From: Streptomyces umbrinus | GTDB lineage: Bacteria > Actinomycetota > Actinomycetes > Streptomycetales > Streptomycetaceae | Direction: 5' to 3' | Assembly: GCF_030817415.1 (NCBI RefSeq) | Contig: NZ_JAUSZI010000002.1 | Span: 2,294,001 to 2,358,000 of the forward strand | Length of the DNA: 64,000 bases | Shown here: positions 57,153 through 64,000 of the stretch, piece by piece | How positions within the stretch are numbered: position 1 is the stretch's first letter | How the letters are laid out: the number at the start of each line of letters is the position of its first letter | Position numbers and translations under genes: made by a program | Notes under the pieces: model-generated | What the model was told of the DNA's origin: nothing | Databases searched by the model: none | What the model saw: only the letters and a program-made list of their open reading frames with translations

Positions 57153-58460
57153 CGCGGTGCTGATAGTGGCAGTGGCGGGCGACGGCCTGGTGGCGGCGTC
57201 GCCATCGGGACCAGTGGAGACGGCGCCGAGGTGAGTGGTGCCGGGCTGCGGAGGAATGGGCAAGGTCCAACAGCCTTCGGATTTCTGCCACGGTGAGGGG
57301 AACGAGGCTGCTCGAACCGTTTCTCCGGCCCCCTTTTCGAGGGCATGGGCGGTCATCGCCGCCAGGAAGGCGTGCGCGAGCATGGCCAGGGTGATGTGGC
57401 GGTACCAGCCGACGTAGCGGCGGACTTCGTACTGATCCAGGCCGCATTCGTTCTTCGCGGCCTGGAAGCACTCCTCGATGGCCCACCGGGCGCCGGCGAC
57501 CCGGACGAGTTCGGCTACCGTGACGTCTGCCTGGGCGAAGGCGAGGTAGTAGGCGATCTCCTCGGGACGCGCCAGGCTGCGGCGGGCCAGAACCCAGCGG
57601 TAGTGGGTGGGATCGCAACCGTCGATGGTGGGCAGCTTGGCCGCGGCCCAGTCGTGGACCCGCGGCCCCTTCGCCCCGTCCCCGCAGGAGATCCGCTCCC
57701 ACGCCTCGGCCGGGGCGCCGGCCAGGACATGGTCGATGCGCCAACTGCCCGCAGGCGTCTTGACCTGCTGGGACTTGGGCACCGCCAGGACGTATCCGAC
57801 GCGGGCCTCCTCCAGGATCTGCCGGAAGTGCCACTCCTGTCCGTAGGCCGCATCGGCGGTCACCCAGGCGATCGGCAGGGCAGAGTCCAGCGCCCGCCGG
57901 ACCATGGCGCGTGCGAGTTCCGGCTTGGTCGCGAAGGACCTGCCCTCCGGGATTCGGGCGGCGCGGCACCGGTCCGGATCTCCGGTCCAGGACTTGGGCA
58001 GGTAGAGCTCGCGGTCCACCAGGGCCCTGCCCTTGGCGGAGGCGTAGGCGGCGAACACCCCGATCTGGCAGTTTTCCGTGCGGCCTGCGGTGCCGGAATA
58101 TTGGCGTTGTACTCCGGCGGAGATGGTGCCCTTCTTGAGGAAGCCGGTGTCGTCGACGATCAGCACACCGTCCGGCTGCCCGAGCCGCTCAGCAACGTAA
58201 TTCTGCAGGTCATCACGGATCTCGTCGGGTTCCCACTGGCACCACGACAGCAGCCGCTGCAACCCGTAGGGAGTGGCGTTGCCTGCGTGCTCGGCCAACT
58301 GCCAGCTGTTCTTCCGACCTACCGGTCCCAACAGGCCGCGGACGTAGTCCCGCATCCGCCGCCGCGGCTCGACGCGGCCGAACCGCTCTCCCACCCGGAG
58401 CAGCAGCGACTCCAACTCGGCATCCCACAGGCCTACTTCGACATCGATCTCCGGCTCCAT
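57135..58460 (-). CDS. IS701-family DDE transposase (probable -1 frameshift product)
   Basis: A 441-residue frame-0 product with the DDE_5 superfamily core: VLIVDDTGFLKKG and RQYSGTAGRTENCQIGVF near the first catalytic Asp, WVTADAAYGQEWHFRQILEE with the second, and RWAIEECFQAAKNECGLDQY with the Glu. After AHALEKG the frame-0 tail is low-complexity, whereas the -1 frame (stop at 57112) encodes LTVAEIRRLLDLAHSS and LHWSRWRRRHQAVARHCHY, the conserved basic C-terminus of the family. The switch point is GAAAAGGGGG (reverse strand of 57329-57338). Start ATG 58460. Confidence 0.88.
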   Translation of the reverse strand: MEPEIDVEVGLWDAELESLLLRVGERFGRVEPRRRMRDYVRGLLGPVGRKNSWQLAEHAGNATPYGLQRLLSWCQWEPDEIRDDLQNYVAERLGQPDGVLIVDDTGFLKKGTISAGVQRQYSGTAGRTENCQIGVFAAYASAKGRALVDRELYLPKSWTGDPDRCRAARIPEGRSFATKPELARAMVRRALDSALPIAWVTADAAYGQEWHFRQILEEARVGYVLAVPKSQQVKTPAGSWRIDHVLAGAPAEAWERISCGDGAKGPRVHDWAAAKLPTIDGCDPTHYRWVLARRSLARPEEIAYYLAFAQADVTVAELVRVAGARWAIEECFQAAKNECGLDQYEVRRYVGWYRHITLAMLAHAFLAAMTAHALEKGAGETVRAASFPSPWQKSEGCWTLPIPPQPGTTHLGAVSTGPDGDAATRPSPATATISTARTPIG

Positions 58461-58657
58461 AACCGGTTCAACGCACCCCGATCGGGTGAGTCACGAACCA
58501 CCGCCGCCCTGACGAGGCGTCAGCCAATTACACACCAAAAGAGCCACCTGACCAGGGCATATGGAGAACCGCAACTGGAGTACTAATACTCCAGCAGTAC
58601 TTCGTGGCTTGACCTGGGGGAACGTCGAGCGGTGGGAGTGTAGCGGTCAGTGTGCCG

Positions 58658-59325
58658 TCATGGACGGCTTCTGCCCGCCCATCCCTCGAAGGAGTGCCCG
58701 CGACGGCGATAGTGGCAGCGGCGGGCCACCGCCTGGCGTCGGCGGCGCCAACGCGACCAGCTCAGCGCGCGGGTGCGGGCGCGGGGGACTCGGGGCGCGT
58801 GAGCTGCCAGGAGTCTCCGCGCTTCTGCCACAGTGAGCCCGATGACCTCGGCATCCTCACCGGTGGATCCCCCTTTTCGGCTGCTTGCGCGCTCATCGCG
58901 GCGAGGGTGATGTGCCGGTACCAGCCCACGTAGCGACGGACTTCGTACTGGTCCAGCCCACACTCGTTCTTCGCTGCCTGGAAAAAACACTCCTCGATCG
59001 CCCAGCGGAACCCGGCCACCCGCACCAGCTCGTCCACGCCGGCATCCAGCGGCGCATAGCCGAGGTAGTAGGCGATTTCGTCCGGCCGGCTCACGCTGCG
59101 CCGTGCCAGCGCCCACCGTCGACGGATCAACACGCCGTCGTGGTGGTCGTACTCGGTAACCGGGCGCAACTGCACTGCTGCCCAGTCGTACTCGCGCTGC
59201 CCCTTCGCTCCCGCGCCACAGGAACGGCGCTCCCATGCCTGATCGGGGGCCTGCTCGAACACCATGTCGATGCGCGGGCCGGCCAGGGAGTGGGACTTCG
59301 GGATGGCGAGGACGTAGCCGACTCC
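58658..59325 (-). pseudogene. IS701-family transposase, C-terminal relic
   Basis: The last 220 or so residues of a second IS701-type transposase (GVGYVLAIPKSHSLAGPRID, AWERRSCGAGAKGQREYDWA, RWAIEECFFQAAKNECGLDQ). It lacks the N-terminal half; the left junction near 59325 runs straight into a broken integrase gene. As in the intact copy the frame changes by -1 at GAAAAGGGGG (58869-58878 reverse), giving LTVAEARRLLAAHAP and LSWSRWRRRRQAVARRCHYR. Frame 0 stops at 58762. Confidence 0.85.
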
Positions 59326-60323
59326 GGATGTTCCGGCAGGGTGGACAGGAAGGCTTCGACGTCGTGCACGTCGACGAGGGCCCAGGCGTTCTTGTCCCGT
59401 TCATCGACCAGGAAGAGGGCCAGGTCACGCAGGGTGGCCAGGGCCGTCTCCAGGGTGTGGTTGCTGCGAGGACGGGTGCCCGCTCGGCGGGCTCTGTCCT
59501 GGGCCCGCATCCGGGAGGTGCTGAAGGCGGCAACGGCTTGCCGCAGCGGTTCGGGAACGGCCTCGATGCGTCGTTGCCGTCGGTCGGCGGCGAGCCGTTC
59601 GGCCTGGTCGGTGGGCAGTGCCAGGTGGTGGAGGGTGAAGAAGTCCTCGAGTGCGCGGGCGAAGGAGCCCATCGACCGCCCGGGCCTGCGCGATCTTTCC
59701 AGCAGGGCCTGAGGCGAGGTGGAGTGCCCGTCTTCCAGGAGCCGGCCGAGGTCGGTGACGAAGCCGCAGGCTCTGGCGATGCAGTGCCGGGCGGCGACAT
59801 GAGCGACGAAGTCCCCCAGCCAGGAGGGTGGATCGGCGAGCCGGTCGCGGAGATGTTCCCCGCGGATGAAGGGACGGCCAGGGTGCTTTTGCTAGCAGGC
59901 CGAGCACAGCCCCAGTCCGGCATGTCGCCGCAACTGGCCGCACTCGCGGCAGGTCCTCGGAGGCTGTTTCTGCGGCCGGGGCCGTGAACAGTGGCCGCAC
60001 CAGCCGGTCGTCTCACGCAGATAGCCGGGCCTGCGGCAGCGCGGACACGTCTGCTGAGCAGCCCGTTGTTCGGCCTTGCGGCGGCAGTCGCGGCACAGAC
60101 CGTTCTGCGATGACCGGACGGAGTGGCCGCATTCCTCGCAGACGCGTGAGCAGATGATGCAGCGGCCGGTGTCCTGCTGCAGGACGCGGTCGCGGCCACA
60201 GCCGGGGCAAACCGCCTTGGCGGCCTGCTCGTTCAGCCTGCGCCAGCACCGGCAGCAGTACTGGCGGTCGAGATATCCGACCGGGGCACCGCAGGTGACG
60301 CAGTCGCGTTGCTTCTTGCCCAT
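59325..60323 (-). pseudogene. Zinc-ribbon / tyrosine-recombinase-like gene, interrupted and truncated
   Basis: Starts MGKKQRDCVTCGAPVGYLDR (60323) with about nine CxxC-type pairs in 143 residues (CCRCWRRL, CPGCGRDR, CIICSRVCEECGHS, CRDCRRK, CPRCRRPGY, CGHCSRP, CRECGQL), a chain of zinc ribbons. At 59892-59894 the frame has TAG, but the same frame continues with coding-like sequence (HPGRPFIRGEHLRDRLADPP, MGSFARALEDFFTLHHLALP, ALATLRDLALFLVDERDKNA) resembling the core-binding part of a site-specific integrase, until the IS701 relic cuts it near FLSTLPEH. The gene follows the disrupted XRE regulator by 13 bases. The integrase call is tentative. Confidence 0.6.
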
Positions 60324-60336
60324 AGCAGCCCGCCGG

Positions 60337-60423
60337 TCACAAAGGCGGCATCGACCGGCCCCTGGCGGAGGCGGCCTGCGGCAGGTCGGCTACTGGATGA
60401 GGAGGTGTGATGGGCCGTTCGAC
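60337..60423 (-). pseudogene. XRE-type regulator, C-terminal fragment
   Basis: The last 26 codons (PITPPHPVADLPQAASARGR onward) of the regulator whose first part is at 63730-63966, separated by the IS256 element. Joining across the 9-bp target duplication gives an open frame of 104 residues that ends 13 bases before the zinc-ribbon gene start. Confidence 0.75.
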
Positions 60424-60567
60424 GAGTCATGCTCAGGACTTGTGGATCGACCTCGGGTGGGGTGCTTCGCGTGATGGGGAGGGCGTACCTTCCCGAGTGA
60501 TCGACTCAAGGTCATCGAGCAGGCCCGCGTTGCTGCGCGGGTCGGGAAGGCACGACTGCTGAGCGTA

Positions 60568-61569
60568 GTGAACGAGGACGGCACCACCGAGACCGGTTCC
60601 CTGATCGACGGCATCGTCCGCGAGGGCGCGAGGCGGATGCTCGCCGCGGCCCTGGAGGCCGAGGTCAACCAGTACATCGCCGAGTTGGCGGGCGAGCGCG
60701 ACAAGGCTGGCCGCCGTCTGGTCGTCCGCAACGGACACCACCGAGAGCGGACCGTGACCACAGCCGCCGGGTCGGTCATGGTGAAGGCGCCGCGCGTAAA
60801 CGACAAGCGCGTGGACGAGGCGACGGGTGAGCGCAAGCGGTTCTCGTCGAAAATACTCGCGCCCTGGTGCCGGAAAACCCCGAAAGTCGGCGAGGTGCTC
60901 CCTCTGCTCTACTTGCACGGACTGTCCTCCGGTGACTTCGTGCCCGCGATGGAACAGTTCCTCGGCTCGGCGGCGGGGCTCTCCCCGGCAACGATCACTC
61001 GGCTGACGAAGCAGTGGCAGGATGACCACACCGCCTTCCAGGCCCGCGACCTGTCGGAATCCGACTACGTCTATGTGTGGGCCGACGGCGTCCACCCCAA
61101 GGTCCGCCTCGGCCAGGTGCACTCCTGCGTCCTGGTCCTCATGGGCGTGTGCACGGACGGCAGCAAGGAGCTCATCGCCCTCGCCGAGGGGCTGCGCGAG
61201 TCGACCGAGTCCTGGGCGGATGTGCTGCGTGACTGCCGTCGGCGCGGCATGCGAGATCCCGAACTCGTCGTTGGTGACGGCGCGATGGGCCTCTGGCGGG
61301 CCCTCGCGGAGGTGTTTCCGAAGGCCAGGCATCAAAGGTGCTGGGTTCACAAAACCCGCAACGTGATCAACGCCCTGCCGAAGTCGGCCCAGCCCGGCGC
61401 AAAGAAGGCCCTCCAGGAGATCTACAACGCCGAGGACCGCGATCACGCGGAGAAGGCCGTCCGCGACTTCGAGGGCGTCTACGGCGCAAAGTGGCCGAAG
61501 GCAGTGAAGAAGATTACCGGCGAGGTCGACGAACTCCTCGCGTTCTACGACTTCCCCGCCGAGCACTGG
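60568..61569 (+). pseudogene. IS256-family (mutator) transposase, N-terminal part
   Basis: About 334 residues of a mutator-type transposase (IDGIVREGARRMLAAALEAE, VVRNGHHRERTVTTAAGSVM). DDE residues lie in VYVWADGVHPKVRLG and ELVVGDGAMGLW; the Cys/His signature HQRCWVHKTRNVINALPKS follows. It is cut at AEHW by the IS701 insertion; the C-terminus is at 63015-63250. GTG 60568 is the first start in the open frame but an upstream one is possible. Confidence 0.88.
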
Positions 61570-63010
61570 TAGGGCTTGGTCAGGTTCGTAGTGGTGTGGG
61601 TATGTCGCGGTGGCAGGTGGGGCAGGCTCCGGCCCAGGTGGCAAGGAGTGTCTGTAGTTCCCGGACGACCTGGTAGAGGCTCAGACCTGCGCCGCGTCTT
61701 TTGGGTCTCGTGCCAGCCGTTGCAGCGTGCAGAAGGCGTGGGCGGCGGAGACGAGGGTGACATGGTGGTGCCAGCCGCCCCAGGTGCGGCCTTCGAAGTG
61801 GGCCAGGCCCAGGGCCTGTTTCATCTCGCGGTAGTCGTGCTCGATGCGCCAACGCAGCTTCGCCAGCCGCACCAGCGTGGCCAGCGGCATCCCCGAGGGC
61901 AGGTTCGACAGCCAGAACTGCACCGGTTCGCTCTCGGTGGCGGGCCATTCGGCCAGCAGCCACCGCTCGGGCAGTTCAGGATCGTCGCCGGCCTTGCGGA
62001 TGCCGCGTCCGGCCGGGCGGATCCGCAGGGCGACGAACCGCGAGTACATGCGCTTGAGGCCGCTTTGGCCCTTACCCGGCCGGGAGCCTTCCCTCCAGGA
62101 CACCGGCCGTGCGGCCGCCCGGCCTGCTTCGATGACCAGGTCCTTCATGGTCTGCGCAGGCTCGGGGTACTGAATTTTCGGCGGCCGGCCGGTGCCCGCA
62201 TAGGCAGGCTGGACGGGCCGGGCATCCGCGGGCTGGGCGGTATGGCGAGAGGAAATCCCCACCGCGTAGGGCAAGTTGCGCTCCCCCAGGCCCAGGCGGA
62301 AGGCGGCGGCATCACCGTATCCGGCGTCCGCGACCACCAGGGGAACGTCGACGCCCCATGACCGGGCCTCGTCGATCATGTCCAGGGCCAGCTGCCACTT
62401 CTCCACATGCCCCACCCGGGCGGGAATCCCGCAGCGGCCGCGGCGGGCGATCTTGTCCGCATCGGCCTCCGGCGAGGCGGGATCCCAGGATGCGGGCAGG
62501 AACAGCCGCCAGTTGACGGCCGCGGAGGCACGGTCACTGGCCAGGTGCAGGGAGACGCCCACCTGGCATTTGGTGACCTTGCCCGCGGTCCCGGTGTATT
62601 GCCGCGACACACACGCCGAGGCATCCCCGTCCTTCAGAAAGCCGGTGTCATCCACGATCAACGCTTCCACCCCGATCACGTCCTGCATCTGCCAGGCCAG
62701 CCGGGCCTGCACATGCGCGGGATCCCACGGACTCGAGGTGATGAAGTGAGCCAGTGCCTGCCGGTTGCCGTCCTCGCCCAGACGGGCCGCCATCGGCTCC
62801 ACCGACTTGCGTCGCCCGTCCAGCAGCAGCCCGCGCACATACGCCTGCCCCCACCGCCGCTGATCCGCACGGAAGAACCCGTCGAACAACTTCACCGCGA
62901 ACGCCTCCAAGTCCTCCCGGACCGAGGCCATCTCCTCAGGTGTCACACCAATCCAACGACGCTCATGGGACAGGAGACACGCACCCACAAGTGAAGATGA
63001 CCAAGCCCTA
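61570..63010 (-). mobile_element. IS701-type insertion sequence nested in IS256
   Basis: A 1,441-bp element with ends TAGGGCTTGGTCA on both sides in inverted orientation and a 4-bp duplication CTGG (61566-61569; 63011-63014). It interrupts the IS256 transposase at the AEHW codons. Confidence 0.9.
61681..62946 (-). CDS. IS701-type DDE transposase (probable -1 frameshift product)
   Basis: GTG 62946 gives a 421-residue frame-0 product (TPEEMASVREDLEAFAVKLF, RRKSVEPMAARLGEDGNRQA). Core motifs are LIVDDTGFLKDGDASACVSR, QYTGTAGKVTKCQVGVSLHL, DVPLVVADAGYGDAAAFRLG and LRWRIEHDYREMKQALGLAH. Frame 0 stops at 61681 soon after LARDPK, but the -1 frame continues to 61580 with RRGAGLSLYQVVRELQTLLA and ending CPTCHRDIP, the usual C-terminus of this subgroup. 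The switch coincides with the canonical heptamer CCCAAAA (61699-61705 reverse). It belongs to a different IS701 subgroup from the element at 57 kb. Confidence 0.88.
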   Translation of the reverse strand: MTPEEMASVREDLEAFAVKLFDGFFRADQRRWGQAYVRGLLLDGRRKSVEPMAARLGEDGNRQALAHFITSSPWDPAHVQARLAWQMQDVIGVEALIVDDTGFLKDGDASACVSRQYTGTAGKVTKCQVGVSLHLASDRASAAVNWRLFLPASWDPASPEADADKIARRGRCGIPARVGHVEKWQLALDMIDEARSWGVDVPLVVADAGYGDAAAFRLGLGERNLPYAVGISSRHTAQPADARPVQPAYAGTGRPPKIQYPEPAQTMKDLVIEAGRAAARPVSWREGSRPGKGQSGLKRMYSRFVALRIRPAGRGIRKAGDDPELPERWLLAEWPATESEPVQFWLSNLPSGMPLATLVRLAKLRWRIEHDYREMKQALGLAHFEGRTWGGWHHHVTLVSAAHAFCTLQRLARDPKDAAQV

Positions 63011-63014
63011 CTGG

Positions 63015-63250
63015 GTGCACGCACGACAAATCCGATCGAGAGTACTTTCAGCACCGTGAAACTCCGGACCAAGGTCACCCGCGGGGCCGGCAGCGCGGTC
63101 GCGGCCCTGGCCATGGTGTTCAAGCTGGCCGAGTCCGCCCAGGCCCGCTGGCGCGCGATCACCGCACCCCACCTCGTCGCCCTTGTCCGCAACGGCGCCC
63201 GCTTCAAGAACGGTCACCTCGTCGAACGCCCTGAGACCACCGCAGCCTGA
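63015..63250 (+). pseudogene. IS256-family transposase, C-terminal part
   Basis: Continues the split transposase: PIESTFSTVKLRTKVTRGAG, VFKLAESAQARWRAITAPHL, ending VERPETTAA. Relative to the expected WVHLRTTNPIEST about four bases are missing just after GTGCAC, so even excision of the IS701 would leave a frameshift. Confidence 0.85.
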
Positions 63251-63280
63251 TCACACTTCACGCACGACAAGCACGGGATC

Positions 63281-63682
63281 ATGAGGCAGGCTGCCGGGAT
63301 GAGATCTCGAACCGGTGGTATGTGGTGGGGAACTGCGATCGAGGCGCCGGACCCCAGCGGCTTGGCGAAGTTTTACGCCGAACTCCTCGGTTGGCACATC
63401 GGGCACGAGGAGCCGGGCACGGCCATCGTCGCCGCCTCCCCGCAAGGGCCGTTCTTCGTGTTCCAGCAGGCGGACGGCTATCGGGCTCCGGTGTGGCCTC
63501 CGGTCGAGGGCGAACAGCGCCCGATGATGCACTTCGACTTCCAGGTCGGCGATCTGGATTCGGCGGTCGCCGAGGCGGTGGCCCTGGGCGCCACGGTGGC
63601 GGAGTTCCAGCCGCAGGAGAGCCTCCGGGTGCTCTTCGACCCGGCCGGACACCCCTTCTGCCTGTGTCTGGACGAGGGATGA
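63281..63682 (+). CDS. VOC-family protein (glyoxalase/bleomycin-resistance fold), IS passenger
   Basis: A 133-residue (or 127 from ATG 63299) single-domain VOC protein. Repeated beta-alpha-beta-beta units are clear: WWGTAIEAPDPSGLAKFYAE-LLGWHIG and MMHFDFQVGDLDSAVAEAVA-LGATVAEFQ, ending VLFDPAGHPFCLCLDE. The metal-type residues (His in MHFDF, Glu/Asp near the end) are compatible with an enzyme or with drug binding; function unassigned. It lies inside the IS256 inverted repeats, between the transposase stop and the right end, so it moved with the element. Confidence 0.8.
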   Translation: MRQAAGMRSRTGGMWWGTAIEAPDPSGLAKFYAELLGWHIGHEEPGTAIVAASPQGPFFVFQQADGYRAPVWPPVEGEQRPMMHFDFQVGDLDSAVAEAVALGATVAEFQPQESLRVLFDPAGHPFCLCLDEG

Positions 63683-63729
63683 CCGGCTGGATCGCACGTC
63701 ACTCGATCCACAACTCTTGACAATGACTC

Positions 63730-63966
63730 CCGTTCGACGGGGGTGGTGTCGACCTCGATCAGGTCGTTGGGGGTGCACTCCAGCGCGGTGCACAACGCGG
63801 CCAGCGTGGTCATCTTCACTTGAGAGGGTTCCTTGGTGAACAGCGCGGACACCGATGCCGAGGACAGTTCCAGGCCGGCCTTCTCGGCCAGCAGCCGCCG
63901 CAGTTCCGTCCCGGTCCACACCTCGCGCTGGGCGGCGGCCATCCGCAGCCGCCATTGGATCTTCAT
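63730..63966 (-). pseudogene. XRE-type HTH regulator, N-terminal part
   Basis: KIQWRLRMAAAQREVWTGTE, LRRLLAEKAGLELSSASVSA and LAALCTALECTPNDLIEVDT form a Cro/C1-type HTH of the small YozG/HTH_26 kind. ATG 63966. The native frame is interrupted by IS256 after TTPVER; the continued frame to 63478 runs through IS sequence and is not native. The C-terminal piece is at 60337-60423. Originally it formed an operon with the zinc-ribbon gene. Confidence 0.82.
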
Positions 63967-64000
63967 GCCGTGGTGTCCTTCCCGGTCAGCTCGGCCAATG

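Larger units (their letters stand above)
57042..58582 (-). mobile_element. IS701-family insertion sequence with 111-bp inverted repeats
   Basis: A complete 1,541-bp element. The ends begin TACTCCAGTTGCGGTTCTCC and the inverted arms 57042-57152 and 58472-58582 agree at 109 of 111 positions, far longer than usual for this family. CTAA on each side (57038-57041; 58583-58586) is the 4-bp target duplication. The flanks CTGGAGTA and TACTCCAG mimic the element's own ends, making the palindrome CTGGAGTACTAATACTCCAG at both junctions. Confidence 0.9.
60424..63729 (+). mobile_element. IS256-type element with nested IS701 and a VOC passenger gene
   Basis: Ends GAGTCATGCTCAGGACTTGT (left) and GAGTCATTGTCAAGAGTTGT (right, reverse strand) continue in a shared GGATCGA, about 23 of 27 identical. 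The flanking 9-bp duplication CCGTTCGAC is perfect (60415-60423; 63730-63738). The element contains a split transposase, a nested IS701-type element (61570-63010) and a VOC gene between transposase and right end; without the nested IS it is 1,861 bp, longer than ordinary IS256 members. Confidence 0.88.

Noticed and set aside
63478-63729. Continuation of the XRE frame beyond 63730
   Set aside because: It runs through the IS256 right end and antisense to the VOC gene; the native C-terminus is on the other side of the element.

Overview
The window is high-GC actinomycete DNA and almost certainly Streptomyces. It shows strong third-position GC bias, GTG/TTG/CTG starts, AfsR/SARP and NarL-type regulators, a carbohydrate ABC importer without its own ATPase gene (MsiK-style), and the IS701, IS256, ISAs1, IS3 and IS5 elements typical of Streptomyces chromosome arms. 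All calls rest on reading the sequence; no database search was possible.

Layout. 1-9 kb: a 5'-truncated cholesterol oxidase, a carboxymuconolactone decarboxylase-like protein, a DapB-fold dehydrogenase, an ABC-F ATPase with a near-consensus promoter, a LysR regulator, a DUF6585-like membrane protein, a PRC-barrel protein, an orphan GvpU-like/iron-permease-like pair and a small nucleotidyltransferase. 9-24 kb: a coherent carbohydrate locus. Two very large divergent secreted proteins (discoidin, Fn3, CARDB, CBM35-like and beta-helix domains, best read as GH87 alpha-1,3-glucanases/mycodextranases) flank a shared regulatory region. A LacI regulator, a lipoprotein-permease-permease importer and a cytoplasmic GH13 alpha-glucosidase follow. 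CGCAAG/CTTGCG motifs recur before the LacI gene, before the importer operon and between the divergent enzymes, so one LacI-family regulon is likely: cut the polymer outside, import the oligosaccharides, hydrolyse them inside. The plus-strand enzyme carries a single-base frameshift.

24-33 kb: a NarL-type response regulator with an unusual tandem-fused sensor kinase, then small secreted or membrane proteins including two paralogous peptidoglycan-binding proteins that share a nearly identical 58-bp upstream box. At 33.1 kb a fragment matching the 3' end of a tRNA-Leu, followed by a strong terminator, may mark the edge of an island. 33-50 kb: a membrane-anchored NACHT-type NTPase, then a polymorphic toxin system: an RHS/Hint protein of about 2,320 residues with a C-terminal toxin, an overlapping immunity gene and an upstream LamG partner. 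The RHS gene is split by an ISAs1 element (perfect 9-bp target duplication) and an IS3 element; removing both restores the frame.

50-64 kb: a two-winged-helix protein, IS630 and IS5 remnants, a small secreted Cys-rich protein, an AfsR-like regulator and a membrane protein, then a nest of mobile elements. These are an intact IS701 element with 111-bp inverted repeats, an IS701 relic fused to a broken zinc-ribbon/integrase gene, and an IS256-type element carrying a VOC-family passenger gene, itself interrupted by another IS701-type element and sitting inside an XRE regulator gene. All three IS701-family transposases change frame by -1 at a slippery sequence near the C-terminus, suggesting programmed frameshifting.
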